A DNA stretch of 64,000 nt from Batillaria attramentaria (taxonomy: Eukaryota; Mollusca; Gastropoda; Batillariidae): contig JACVVK020000491.1 in assembly GCA_018292915.2 (NCBI GenBank), positions 407,033 to 471,032 on the forward strand. Direction: 5' to 3'. Each line of letters opens with the position of its first letter. The first letter of the stretch is position 1. The notes below the pieces were generated by a model that saw only the letters and a list, made by a program, of their open reading frames with translations, was not told the origin of the DNA and did not search any database. The position numbers and the translations under genes were made by a program. Below are positions 10,101 through 23,549 of the stretch, in pieces.

Positions 10101-13100
10101 GGTTCGAATCCCTGCTGGGCAGGAATTTGATGGGATTTTTTCCTTACCAAGTGGAGTCAAATTACGTACAGACTCGTTTACGGTGCCTGTCTCGCCTTCG
10201 TGTACACACACACACACACACAATATCAGGTGTGTAATACGACTATAATGGTCAAAATGATGACTGTGGCTGTCACAATGGAAGAAGTTCAACAACCACC
10301 CAGAAGAAGAGACCGGCAAGTCAAACTGTGATGGAAGACACAGGCTGGGGAATTGTCAGTCATTAGGCAATTTTCAGTCAAATTTCCTACCTTTCAGCAA
10401 AAAAAATTGGTTTCAGCCGAAGAAGAGGAAGGGGAAAGTGGTTGCACACACAGTCATGTATCATGATGCGTGTGATGTTATATGGGACTTCATTTTTGAA
10501 AGTTTGCATGTCAGTACCAAGGCAGTATAAATAAATATAACTTTTGGGTGCCTGTAGAGGTCGCTAAATGCCTTTAAAAATGTTAAAATGTGTTTTCTTA
10601 AGTGGGGTGTTGCCCCTGCAGTCCCATAGTAGTGTGCTACTACTGCACCCTGGCCGAGGTTTCAGTCTTTTTTTTCCTTCATCAATTCCCCAGCCTGAAG
10701 ACATGAACCCACTGCCAGACGGTGACAATACACCGGAGGGGTCATTAAAAAAAAAACAACAACAAATAAAAACAACAAAAAAACGAAAGGGACTCTCAGA
10801 AATTGCAAAAGGACCCCCTGAAATTCTGGAAGAGGGTCCCTGGAACCCAGTTGGTCTGAAAGTTATGGGGAACACGGTGTTCAGTGTGTCAATGTTCTGC
10901 TTCAGGTAAGCCATTGGGTTGACACGTAGATCCACACGCGTTTATTTCAGCTTCATTGAATAACGTGTTTTCATTTTCAAATTCAGTACCAGGAGTAATT
11001 TTCATTTCACCATCCTAAGTTGTATGTCACATGAAGAAATATAACACTGCGTCCTTTGTGTTCAAATGCCCCTCCAGGAAAAGAAGACAGATTGTAAACT
11101 GGTTGTTGCAAGCAAGGACGCCGTGCTTCATTTCCTGCCTACGTTCCTGAAACATGCTGTGCATGCATGGAGGTAAGCTGTAGTCTTTGCAGTTTCCTGT
11201 ATTGAAAGTAAGGTGATGTTCTAGATTAGTTGTTGTGTAAGCTTTTGTCAAGCAGGGGAATTTGCAGTCATTTGGCAGTTTTCAGTAAAATTTCCTATCC
11301 ATTCCTTTTCAGCCCCCCCCCCCCCCCCCCCCCCCCTTCTTCACTTCCCTTTTTATTTAATTTTGCTTTTGGGCTTCTTTTGTCCTAGTCTGGGTTAGGC
11401 CCGTAGCCATGGGTTAAATTAACCTTGACTTTTACATACGTGCCCAGATTAGGCAGCACAAGCACACACACATGCACACGCTCATTCTGATTCACTCGCC
11501 ATTCTCCCTCGCCGTTCATTGTCATGGTCACCATGTCATGGCTACCAGTAGCCAATGACGACAACAGTTAAACAGACTCTTGACTCTGCTTTCTAGATAA
11601 GTTTGCATTCTCTCATTATTATCTGTCCTCTGTTTCAGAAAATCTCCTCAGCAGACTTTTCAGCTGCTGATCCACGTCAACAGTTACCTGGGCTTTCCTG
11701 TGGATAGTGCAGAAGGCAAGACTGAAGACAGCTATGTTCAGACAGTGGTCGCTCTCCTGACAGTGGTCCACGATTCTGGCGTGTACAACGTTGCGGCAGA
11801 CAGAGCTAGGGGTGGGGCGCAGCTGAAGTACTTCCGCCGCATGCTGCAAGTGCTGCTCAAAGCTGAAATGTATGTCGGATCCAGGATTTCTACAGTTTTC
11901 ATATATAAATTTACATATTTAGGTACCTTCCTCTGCATCATTTTAACAACATCAGGCTGGGGAATTTTCAGTCATTTGGCAGTTTTCAGCCAAAAATTTA
12001 AGTTTCAGCCAAAGAAAAGCAAAAAAGAAAAAAAAAAGGGGGGGGGAAAGTTTTGTGGTTTATTTATTTATTTATTTATTTATTTATTTTTTTTTTACTA
12101 CCTTTATTGTCCCTTTTGGGAAGTTTCGGCTGCTTCCTCAGGGGGAAGCGCTTTGCTGTGGTGCAGCGCCATCCAGTACCTATCCTATTTTTCTCAAATG
12201 TTGATGAGTAGGTCATTTGACCTGACTCAGGCGTGTCATGTATGAACTCGTCAGTTTTCTTTGTGTTACAGAAGCAGCAGCTTGTGTAGGTGTTTGTCCG
12301 TGTTGTTACACCTGAACCACCTGATACTGGAACCAACAATGAAACAGGTGCTACACTTCTGTTGCTCTCAGTTGACACAGGTGAGGTGACAGCAGGCTTA
12401 TTTTTCATTGTTGTTGCAAGGTTTCTCAGCTAAACTGTGGGTGTTTTTGGTTTGTGCAAAATCAAGGAGGAAACAAAACACTTTCTGAATTTTGCATGGT
12501 GGTATAAAATTGAAGTCTTCCCAAATATTACATTTATTATCATTATAAAGAACCTGAGATTTGGTATGCTGTGCAAAAACTCTGAAATCTTTTGTATTGG
12601 AACAGCTCAAGGAAACTGCCCGTCAGTTTAGTGTAGTTGTCTGTTATTTTATTTTATTTTATTTTATTTTTTACTGTTTGATTTAATTTTCTTCTTTTTC
12701 AAATTATTATACTTACTTTTCACAATATTTATCTTCTACCCTTGACGACAGTACATAATTATGTTTTGGACAGCTTCCTGTTGAGACCAGATCAAGTGTG
12801 GATGTGTTTCTCTCATCGCTCGTGTCAACGTACTCTCAGCTGCATCAAGTTCCCAAGTGGTTTGGCTTTGTCCTTGACCTCAATGCAGTCGCCCCACAGC
12901 AGTTGCCCTCTGTTCTGTCTCTGCCAGCATTTAGGCAGCAGTAAGTTGAAAAAGTCAGAAGCTGTGTGTTGACGTGATTACATTGATGTCTGATTGGTGA
13001 CATTAGCGCTTTCCAGTCTGTTATACGAAAGTAACTCAACCTAGGGTGGGGTGGGTGTTTGGGAGTTTAACGTCCTTTTCCACCACATAAGGGTGGACAC

Positions 13101-16100
13101 CAAAGATGGGGCAACGAGAAAAAGACCCGCACAAATATTTGGCCCCAGCTGGGATTCAAACTCACGACTCGAGCAGTGAAAGTCCAACGCTCTACCATTC
13201 GGCCACCCCGGCTCCCCATAACTCAACCTAAAGAAAGTCGTATCAAATAATGAATATTTACTGAATTTATTCATGATTTATGTTTAATGTTACATACAAG
13301 CTCTTTCAGTTTTGTTATCTAGGCTTCTTTTTCTCCTGCAGTTTTTTTGTTTTTTTGTAAAAACTTATTTCCCCGAGACCCACTGCCTTATAAAGTCACT
13401 GTTTTAAATTTGGGATGCTATTGTATGATAGTGGTCCTGGGCAGTTTATTTGCACTTTCCATTTTGAATTGTTATCCGTTTTATTTGTCTGCATTGAATT
13501 CAGAGAAAAAGGTCAGTTATTGTGCGTGATTAGTTTAAACACGTTCTTTTTTTTTTTCTTATCCAGACTTCATGAAGTGATCCAGCAACTGCCGCAGACA
13601 ACGGCAGTTGACGTGTGGAGCAGATTGTCATCTGAAGTTACGTCAGCCTACAAAGCTGTCACAGACGGAAATGATGATGGTAAGTTGCAGTGTTAAACTT
13701 TGACTACAGATGTATTCAATTTTAACTCGGATGTAACAGCGTGCAAAACAGAAAGATAGTTATGGGTGTCGCCATTTGGGGACCCACACTGTTTTGTTTT
13801 ATCGAAAATGTTCAGGAGGATTTTGCTAAAGCCAGAACTGGATGCCAGGTGGATTGTACAGTACTGTAGATTATCATGATTTTCTCCAGTAAGACATGCA
13901 GTATTTAGGCATGTTTGCCCGAACGATTGTGGTGTACAAAGTGGATGTTCAGGCCAGTTTTACGCTTGTTTGCCAGGCCTATGAAAACTATGCTTTTCCA
14001 GTACCAGGATTTACGATTTCTTGTTTATCTGGTACTTTGTTGTCTGAGGACATTTCCACTGAGCCATTGTACATACCAGGCAGAATCTGATTAGCTTAAG
14101 CCCTCTTTTTGTCCAGTTAGAATGCTTGTTTCGGACAGCATGCGGGGTTCCTTGCTTTTCTCCTACGGCTATACCAGATGACATGATACTATCGGATGTT
14201 ATTCCCTTCATGGTACCCCCCTCCTCCCCCCTTCACCCCGCCATACCAAGGTTTTGGTTTCTTCGGGCCTCAGGCTCCAGCCCAGACCCCCGTCCAACCC
14301 CCTCCCCCTCCTCCTCCTTCCTAGGGCAACCCCTCTACCCAGGGCCCCAAAACCTTGGTATGGCGGGGTGAAGGGGGGAGGAGGGGGGTACCATGAAGGG
14401 AATAACATCCTATAGTATCATGTCATCTGGTAAGTACCTAGGAGAACGACATTTTACTGTAAAAATACGTTTCCGATTCACCATGGCCAGTGAGCTTCCC
14501 GTACATTTTCCTGTGAGGTCTTCTTGTTGGAACAGTCTGCGGTTAATGTTACCATGGCGTGGAACAAATCATGCTAAAATTCTCTCACGGAGCAAAGGAT
14601 ATGTACCCAAAGAGACCCCACAACAATCAGCCTGAGTGAACAGTGCTACATACGACAAGGGAAAATTCTTTGCCCCGAGTGGGACTCTATCGAACATGAC
14701 CTCTTGCATTGGCGGTCAGGTCTTAACTTTTTCGCACCGCGTCACATGCGGCCATGTGACATGCTGTCTTCCCCTCTGTCCGCGGCACATCCCGGGCTGT
14801 GCCACTCGCTAGTCTGCGTTGTACGGGGCACATCGCGCGCTGTGACACGTACTGTAAAAATTCCCCTTCCACACCTCTGCGGTCTAAGAGAGGCAACTCT
14901 TGCTATAATGTTTCAGTGGTTATCGACGAGTAAATTTGCTGTTACTGGCCTTTACAGAAAAGGTCTGTTATTTTTTTCTGGAACTTTTCCTTGACCCACT
15001 TGCAGAATGGAATGTGACCGAGTTTGCAGGAAAACAAAATGGCGGCACCAAGAAAAAAAAAACCATGTGCGCGCGTTTCACTACAATTTAAGAGGTTCTA
15101 GCTGAAGTATCGGACGAAGAGGGTGATTTACCTGTAGAAAGTGAAGATGAAGGAGCGGATGATGCTGATAATAAGGAATGACGTGCTGGATATCGGACCA
15201 AATCAAGTCGCACTATTCGACTTTGAAACATGGGCCAGCGCTGCTAGATCTAAACAGTGCCGAGTGAACTCGTGAAAAGTGTGTTTTTTTCGAGGATTTT
15301 CTTCATCTAACTACAAAATGTTACCTGGTATACAGTTCTGAATTTTTGCAAACCATTTCCAAGGTAAGGACACAATTTACATTGTTGAAAAGACGATCGC
15401 TTCTGTTCTGTAATAACACAGCTGCATGAAAACAATGTCTGTTTGTGTTTACTTTTCACGTGTTGTTTAGCATGTTCTGGTGTCTCTCTTGTGAAATCAG
15501 CACACAGGCGAATATTTTTCTCTGAAAGTGCTAATGTTGAACTTTCCATCCATACCAAACACTAGGGCATAAAACACTGCCAAAGCGGTGAACAAAAAAT
15601 CCGAAAACTGCTAAAAATGCTACGTACGCAACGGATGTGCGATGAGACTGAGCGCGAGTGCGCTGGGAACAGCCGAGGCTCGAGGCGCGCGTAGCGAAAA
15701 AGTTAACCACTAGACCACTGACCACACCAAATAGTTATTATCACGAATTTTATGTCAAACCATTCCACATCCTGCATTGTCTATTCTTTTAACAGCCGAT
15801 GTCAGGGAGAAGCTCTGGAGTATTGTCCTGTTGTATCATGAGTTCATCAGCTACGTTAGGCTGTACGATTCGAGCGTGACAGCGCGCATCGTTGACAAAA
15901 TACAGTCACTGCAGGCAGACCTGGAGCTGAACATCATCACACCGGCTCTCAAGAACATTCAGCAGAAGGGAAAGGTTTGTAGTTTTGCAGTATGTAAACC
16001 ATCCTGAACCAATGTTACAGTCATCCACCACCATCTTGTGTCGGTGCAGGCAGGCTATGCGATCGTGCAGGGCACACACTCAGACACAGAGCTTACTTTC

Positions 16101-18963
16101 TGTTAGATACTGAAAAAAAAAGGAGAATGATGACTGTTAAAAACGACAGCAACAAAATAAAAGTATTATTAAAAAAACAAAACAGAAAAACGTAAGAAAC
16201 ACTTTACATATGCTTTAACAATTAGACCTTAAATAAAAAATAAATAAATAGAAAATTAAAAAATAAAAATAAAAAGAGCCAAACAACAAATGCACTCTTC
16301 AATAGAACACTGTTGAAAGGGATGCTCAAAATGTTAGTCACAAATTTCTCTTTCTTTTTTTTAAAATTGTTCTTTGATTGAATCATGTAGGCAGTTATGA
16401 GGATGTTACATTTAGCCTCATTGGGTGATACCGGTACTTGTTAATGTTGACAGTTAAATTAATTAAACAAAAGACATGGTGTGAAGAGAAGACTGTGAAA
16501 GTATGGGGATAGGTTTTTGTGACACGTAGTGAACTTAGAAAAATAATGTCATGATAATAATACATGTAACACAGAGAATTTATACAGTCTGTGATGTATA
16601 TTTTTCATTTTTATTCCTCAGTGATGCTTTCTTACGCACAAGCGACAATTATAAGATGGTTCAGTGGTGTATACTTTACGTCTCAAATGTATTTTGAGGA
16701 TGTGTAAATACTGTTACACATTGATATTAACAAGATAATAATTTTTTTATGGTTTCCTTTAGTATTGTTCTTTTGTGTGTTTTTTTTAAAGTTGTGAACC
16801 CAACAAAAATTTTCTTGTAATACTGGTCATTACTGGACAACAAAGTAATCAAATTGAATGGAATGGAATCCCTGTGTGTGGTAAGAAGTGTGTGAAAAGC
16901 ACAGTCTGTGACCCATTTTAATTCATTATTGCTATTATCCGTGGTGTATACTTGCATTGTAATCTTTTCATACATTTTGTTGACTTTGCTTCATTTTATC
17001 TTGCCTCCAGAAGGACATACTGCTCACTCGATCTTGTCTGCTGCTGGCAGTGTGCCTGGGAAATGTGAAACTAATGCTGGCTTTGTATCGGACAAGCGGA
17101 GCCAGTCACCAAGAGTTTCGTATCACGTCTGCAGATCTTCCATTTTCTCTCCAGCTTCACGAGCTGTTGGGCAAGAAGAAGTCGCTGGCATCAGATGCAG
17201 TCGTCAGAAGTCTTGTGGTGTGTTTGCCGGGCGTTGATTTTGTGTGGGGTGGGGGTTGGATGTGTGTGCGTGGGGTGGGGGGGCCAGGGGGAGGGGGTAG
17301 TGGGGGGGGAAGAGGGGGGAGAGAATAGCATACCACATCTTTGGGGCTGATACATAATATATGTAAATTCAACAGCATCTGGTACCTTGTTTAGATCAAG
17401 AACAAAATTAAGGAGTACTTATGTGTTTTGAAAGCTCCAGAATACACATCTGTTTGGCTTGAAAATAAATGCCATGTTCTTAAAAAAAAAATAGATAGAG
17501 TTCTTTCTGATTGACATGAGATACATAAAAGTTAATTATTTTGTCTTGTTCTTGAAAGAAACAAGTCTTGCATTGTGTACAGAAAAGCGTTTTCTTCTGT
17601 GTATTTCTAGGATTCCCTGATGGTGCAGAGGGTGCAGGCGCTTGAGCAAGAGGAGTCAACTGGTGTGGCTGACCGACCTGAGCTGCAGAGTTACTTCACC
17701 TTTTCAGAGGGAATGCAAGAGGAGGCGCTGAAAGTAGAGTGGGATGGATGTGTAAGTTGAGCTACAACTTGGGAAACAGGTTTGATGTTTTTGTCAAAGA
17801 GATCATCAGGGGCATGATGTATGGAGAAAAACAGACTTGTGTGACCGAAATGTTTCTTTCTGGATAAAGACTTGTAGGCTGGGGGTGGGGGTGAGGGGTA
17901 TGCTTTGTACTGTTTGTACATTTTTGGAATGACTTTGTACTTTTTACAAATGTAAACTCCTGTTCAAAAAGAGAATTAAAAAAAAAAAAAAAAAAAGACT
18001 TGTAGGCATGCCCTGCCTATCTTACAAGCTGTTGTGCTGATCTAGGGTTAACATTCAACAAACTGATAATGATTAATATGACAATGAATAAAACTGACAC
18101 GAAAATGAGTAAAGCTAGCATGAAAATGAAGAAAACATTAACATGGCATGGTAAAATCAGTGTAAGAGATTCATAGGAAAAACATCAGGAAACGGGTAGA
18201 GGAGGACAGCATATATAAATGCAATCAGAATTGGTGGCTGTACTCGGAGGGACCCCGAATAGAATTTGGTGGGAAAAAAATCTGTGAAAAAATCATCAAA
18301 TTTACAGTTATTTCCACCTTATCCACTAATTTTCAAAGCACTTAAATTGTAATCGCACGGGCTACTGGTCCACATAGAGTAACTCTTTTGTTCAGTTTGG
18401 CAACATTGTAAATTCTTGTTTCCTTCCATTGCCAAACCGGAAAGAATTTGGTGGAAATAAATCTGGGAAAATTTGTCAAATTTAGAGTTATTTCCACCTT
18501 TTCCACTAATTTTCAAAGCACATACTGTAATCACACGGGGTCACTGGTCCACAGAGAGGAACTCTTTTGTTCAGTTTGGCAACATTGTAAATTCTTGTTA
18601 CCTCCCATTGCCAAACTCGGCACAGCGGGGTACTTCAGCTAGGTACCTAGATTTTGAGTGGAAATAGTGCTACAGGATCTCACATAACAGATTGTTGAAT
18701 GGTCTTGCAGGATTTTGTATATTTGGTTTGTGCGTTTGACAGGTGTCACATGTGGATGATGAGAGATACCAGTTGTCAAAACTGCACCAGATTACCCACA
18801 AGTCAGCATCACTGCTTCCCATGATGCTTGAGAAAAATGGTGCTGATCTGCCAAAGCTGATTGTGCGTGTGTTTGCTGAGTCTGACCAAAAGGAAACGCC
18901 AGGAAGGTACACATGTTTTCATCACCATTTGCATTCTTCATGTGAAAAAAACAAACAAAAAAA

Positions 18964-19018
<55 letters not shown>

Positions 19019-21232
19019 TGCATGCATGCACTGTAGTAGGAAACTGTAATTATCGTGCATCTTTTTCTTTTTCTTTTTTTTACACTGACACGGACCAGTA
19101 GTGCGTGTCACTTTGGAGCATTGTGTTGGAGCAGTCAGCACTAGCATGACCAAACTTCGGTGAAAAAAATTCTGACTCACCAAGAATGACCTTTTTTGGT
19201 GATTGTACTTTTTTGTTCGTTTTGTTCCAGGCATACAGCATACAGTGTTGCTAGGCATCTGTTGCACGAGACGGAGGCTGGGAACAGCCAGGAATTCTAC
19301 CAGCAGTTAGTGTGCTGCATATGGCAGCACTTTGCTCAGGGATGCACAGTGAGGTATCTAATGGAGAGTGTGTGTGTGCGTACATGTATGTGTGTGTGCA
19401 TATGTATGTATAATTGTCCATTGTAGTGAGTATTTGAGAATAGGTGTTTAACACTGTTGCTGCCTGTTGTATTTTTCTCCTGCTATGTCGCTCTCTCGGT
19501 GCACTCGCAGAGAAGACACGGGATACAACTCCAATACTTTATTAACAGAAGATGCGCAAGAACAAACTCATGAAAGAGGAAGAACCCAGAACGCTGTGCA
19601 GTGCTGCTTATATACTAACAGGTCAGATCTAGAACATTCTGCAACATACTGGCAAGTACGGAATCGTTCCAAAGTTACGTAATCTACTGACGTTACTTCA
19701 CTCGCATGTTCTGGGATGGTCTAGAAATTTCCATCGAAATGCAGTGACTTTTCACGATCTCTACAACACTGCCCTTAGTGACAATAGACAACTCCACTCC
19801 TGTCAGTTAAAAGGGTCGAGCCCCCAGAATTGAGCCAATCGTGTCCCACGGCATAATGAGCACGACACATCGCATGGTCTGGCAAACCTTTTGCCAGACA
19901 CTACAGTAAGAGAAGCACATGTAGTATGATACGACTGGAACATGGAAAGAAACCCATTGACATCATGTGAGGAAAAAAAAATCTCTTTCACCTTGAAATC
20001 ACTCCTTTTTCCCCTCCGGGCTTGCCAGATGGAGTCGTCAATTGTCAACCTGTGACAGTGCAAAACGGTTACCCCCATATAGTAACCATCCCCTCCAAAC
20101 ATCACTGATTCAGTAATCACTAATTCAGATCGGCTAACGATCTGGGCCCGTATGTAAAAGTTGAGGTTAATTTAACCCACGGCTACGGGCCTAACCCAGA
20201 CTAGGACAAAAGAAACCCAAAAGCAAAATTAAATAAAAAAAGAAAGCAAAGAAAGGAAGAAAAAAAATCCTTCTATAATGGCTCAGGCACCTGCCTGGAA
20301 TGGGCCATCTTCCTGATTTAAAACAAAAAACAACAGAAAATTTAACTCTAGAGCTAGTTTAGTCCGAGATTAGACTCTAACCCAGGGCTAAAAGCCCTAA
20401 TCTCGACTATTACATACGGGCCCAGACCCATCAAGGCAAGCTAGCACTATCAATTTGATATGCTACGTGTGTACGTCATCAGGCAGTCTGGCAGTGTAAG
20501 CTAAGAGTTAAAAATCCATGACCAATACATAAGCTACACACTGTATAGCGGTCATGTAGTAATGTGTACATTTATGTGTGTGCATCTATTTGTTTTGGAA
20601 ACTTTTAACTTAACCATTTCTTGCATATATACATATATGCCATATTTAACTGCTCTGCTTGTCATTACAGCCCGAAAAAGAAGAAGAAGACGGGCAGCGA
20701 GACCTTGGTACCTGTACTGCAGAGTCTGGGAGAGGAGGGCATCAGTTGGACCGACCTGTCACATAAGTGAGTCAGTTTCGCCACCAATAAATCATAAATC
20801 CAGATTTTTTATATTATTATTCAATTCCACTCTCCTCCCTGTTAGTCATTGATTCTTTGATTTTTATTGTGATGAATTAAATCGTTTGCTGTGTGCTTGG
20901 TATTTTGACAAACCCATGATCATGTTAAACTATTTTTCATTCTAGATTGAAGCATTTAAATGTTGCTTTTTATTTTTTTTTTTGTAAACGTTTCCAAGAG
21001 CTGAATTTTTGTGCATTTCTTGAAGCTATGGAGAAATGACTTACTGACGTGGTTCTATTTTTGACCCAGAGTTGTGAAGCGAGTGTCAGGAGCAGTGAAT
21101 GCTGTACTTACAGATGAAAAAGTTCTCCCAGTGACGCTCACAAAGCAACAGAAGCTGCTGCAGGTAGGGGTGTTTGTGTGTGTTGTGTGTGTGTGCGTGC
21201 ATGTGTGAGAGACAGAGAGAGACACACAGTCG

Positions 21233-21271
<39 letters not shown>

Positions 21272-22589
21272 CGTGCATGCGCAAGAGACAGAGAGAGTCG
21301 GAGAATGTGTGTGTGCAGGTGTGTATGCAGGTGTGTGTGAGAGGGAGAGAGAGAGAGAGAGAGCTTCATTTCAAGTCTAGTAGACAGGGCTAGTAGACGT
21401 CAGTGTATCATATTCAGAGCTCTACATATTATTTCGATGGACTGCTTCACAGGCTTGGGAATTTTTAGTCATTCAGCAATTTTTGGCCAAAATTCTTATC
21501 CTTTCAGCCAAACAATATCGAAGTTTCTGCCAAAGAAAACTACAGGTGCACATGTCATGCTGATTATTTCACGTGTGAACGCCAGGAGAGGCCACTGAAT
21601 GCCTTCAGAATTGCTAAAATTCTCTGCACCCTTGGTCCCCCTAGCTGGGCGCTTCCCCTGCACCAGGACAGAGCTTAGCAGCTTCTGCACCCTGGCCTGG
21701 GTTTTATTCTTTTTTCTCCTCAGCAATTCCCCAGCCTGATTTTGGTTGTGAATGTGCAACTAGTTCAACTCATTTGCGAAACCTAGTAATCGCAGAATAA
21801 GACAGTGCTTCTCAGTCAAAATGAAATCACCATTGTACATCATTTTTTTTTTTTTCTGTTTGCTGCTGTAGTTGTTTCATCACCTGCCTCTGGCCTACCT
21901 CCCATCTGGATCGCAGCTGCAGTGCATTCTGGGACTTCTAACGCTTCTACTACACCATGACAGGAGTACTTTCTCGAAAACACGAGTGCCGACCCTGTCT
22001 CCTGAACAACACCCGCATAGTCAGCACCCTTCATCATGTGCATCAGTTAAAAAAATACGTGCTCAGATAAAACCCGATGATTTACATGGTGGTGATAAAA
22101 TAAAAAGTAGTTTGGGCCAAGAGGTAGATTTGACAGAGAGAGGGGAGGAGGTGTTGAAGAGAGAGGATCTGGGTACTGAGAGAAGCACTGGTGACGACCT
22201 GTGTTGCTTGCTGATGGAACTGTTGGACGCAAGCGCCGGGACGTCAGTGTTCAGGGTCGTCAAGCCACATCTGTTGCTGAATCACTTGGAGAAACTGTGT
22301 TCCCAGGTCTGTACTGTGCGCTGCGTAATTTTCCAAGTGAGAGGTCTGTTTGTATGGCACTCTGCACATGTTTGTAGTGAAGTGTGAACCCTGTTTAGCA
22401 CACCACATATATATGTGAGGTGAGAGTTTGTTGAAAGGCCCAGCCAACTAAATCTTACGTAGGAAGTAATGCTGCATTACCTACTCCCTGCATAGAGCTT
22501 TCAGCTTCTGCTGAAAAGTTCATTTTCCTGATCGGGGTTAGGAACTTTTGAAAATAGTTTTGGAGATGGTGTCAACAGAACTAGGCAAT

Positions 22590-22672
<83 letters not shown>

Positions 22673-23306
22673 CCAGGTCAAAATTAGAAGAGAGTAGATC
22701 AATAATTTGTATGTGCAAATCAGCACCAGTTCAAAATTGAATGAATGAATGAATGAATGAATGATTGAATGAATGAAAAGATAAAATAAAATCTCTGGTT
22801 AAAAATAGAGTGTACCCTCTTCAGACCAGGTGGAAATGGTTTTACAACTCAAAAATCGTTCCTGCAGAACATGCACAAGCCCACGTGTGAGAGTGGTAAG
22901 ACTTACGGCAGTGTGTGTATGCATGTTACAGTGTCAAGTGGAGGAGGGCTCACCACTGGGGCAGCTGTTGAAGAAGACTGTTGCCACGGTGATGGGGGAT
23001 TTCCAGAGTGTGCTGGAACTGGAGGGATTTTTCTCTGAGGTGAGTTGCAGCATTGCTTAATGTGCTGGAGGGATCAAAAACATTTTTTCACCAGTACATT
23101 GTACAATGTTACATGTGTACAAACACTCATGCACAGTTGGATGTACGCACATTCATGTGCACACAAACACAGACACGCACATGGATGTGCACACATGCAG
23201 GCACACACATGCACGCACACACGCACGCACGAGAGAGAGAGACAGACACAAGTGCACACATGCACACACCTTTCTGTCTGTCGAGTGAAACTGATGATTT
23301 CACTGT

Positions 23307-23384
<78 letters not shown>

Positions 23385-23385
23385 T

Positions 23386-23417
<32 letters not shown>

Positions 23418-23505
23418 TGTGCACATACACAGAGAGAGAGACAGACACAAGTGCACACATGCACACACCTTTCTGTCTGTCGAGTGAAACTGATGATTTC
23501 ACTGT

Positions 23506-23549
<44 letters not shown>

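Noticed and set aside
12742..12972. Open frame starting upstream of the URB2 exon at 12774
   Set aside because: It is a different frame from the one that joins neighbouring exons; the acceptor at 12773 gives the correct phase.
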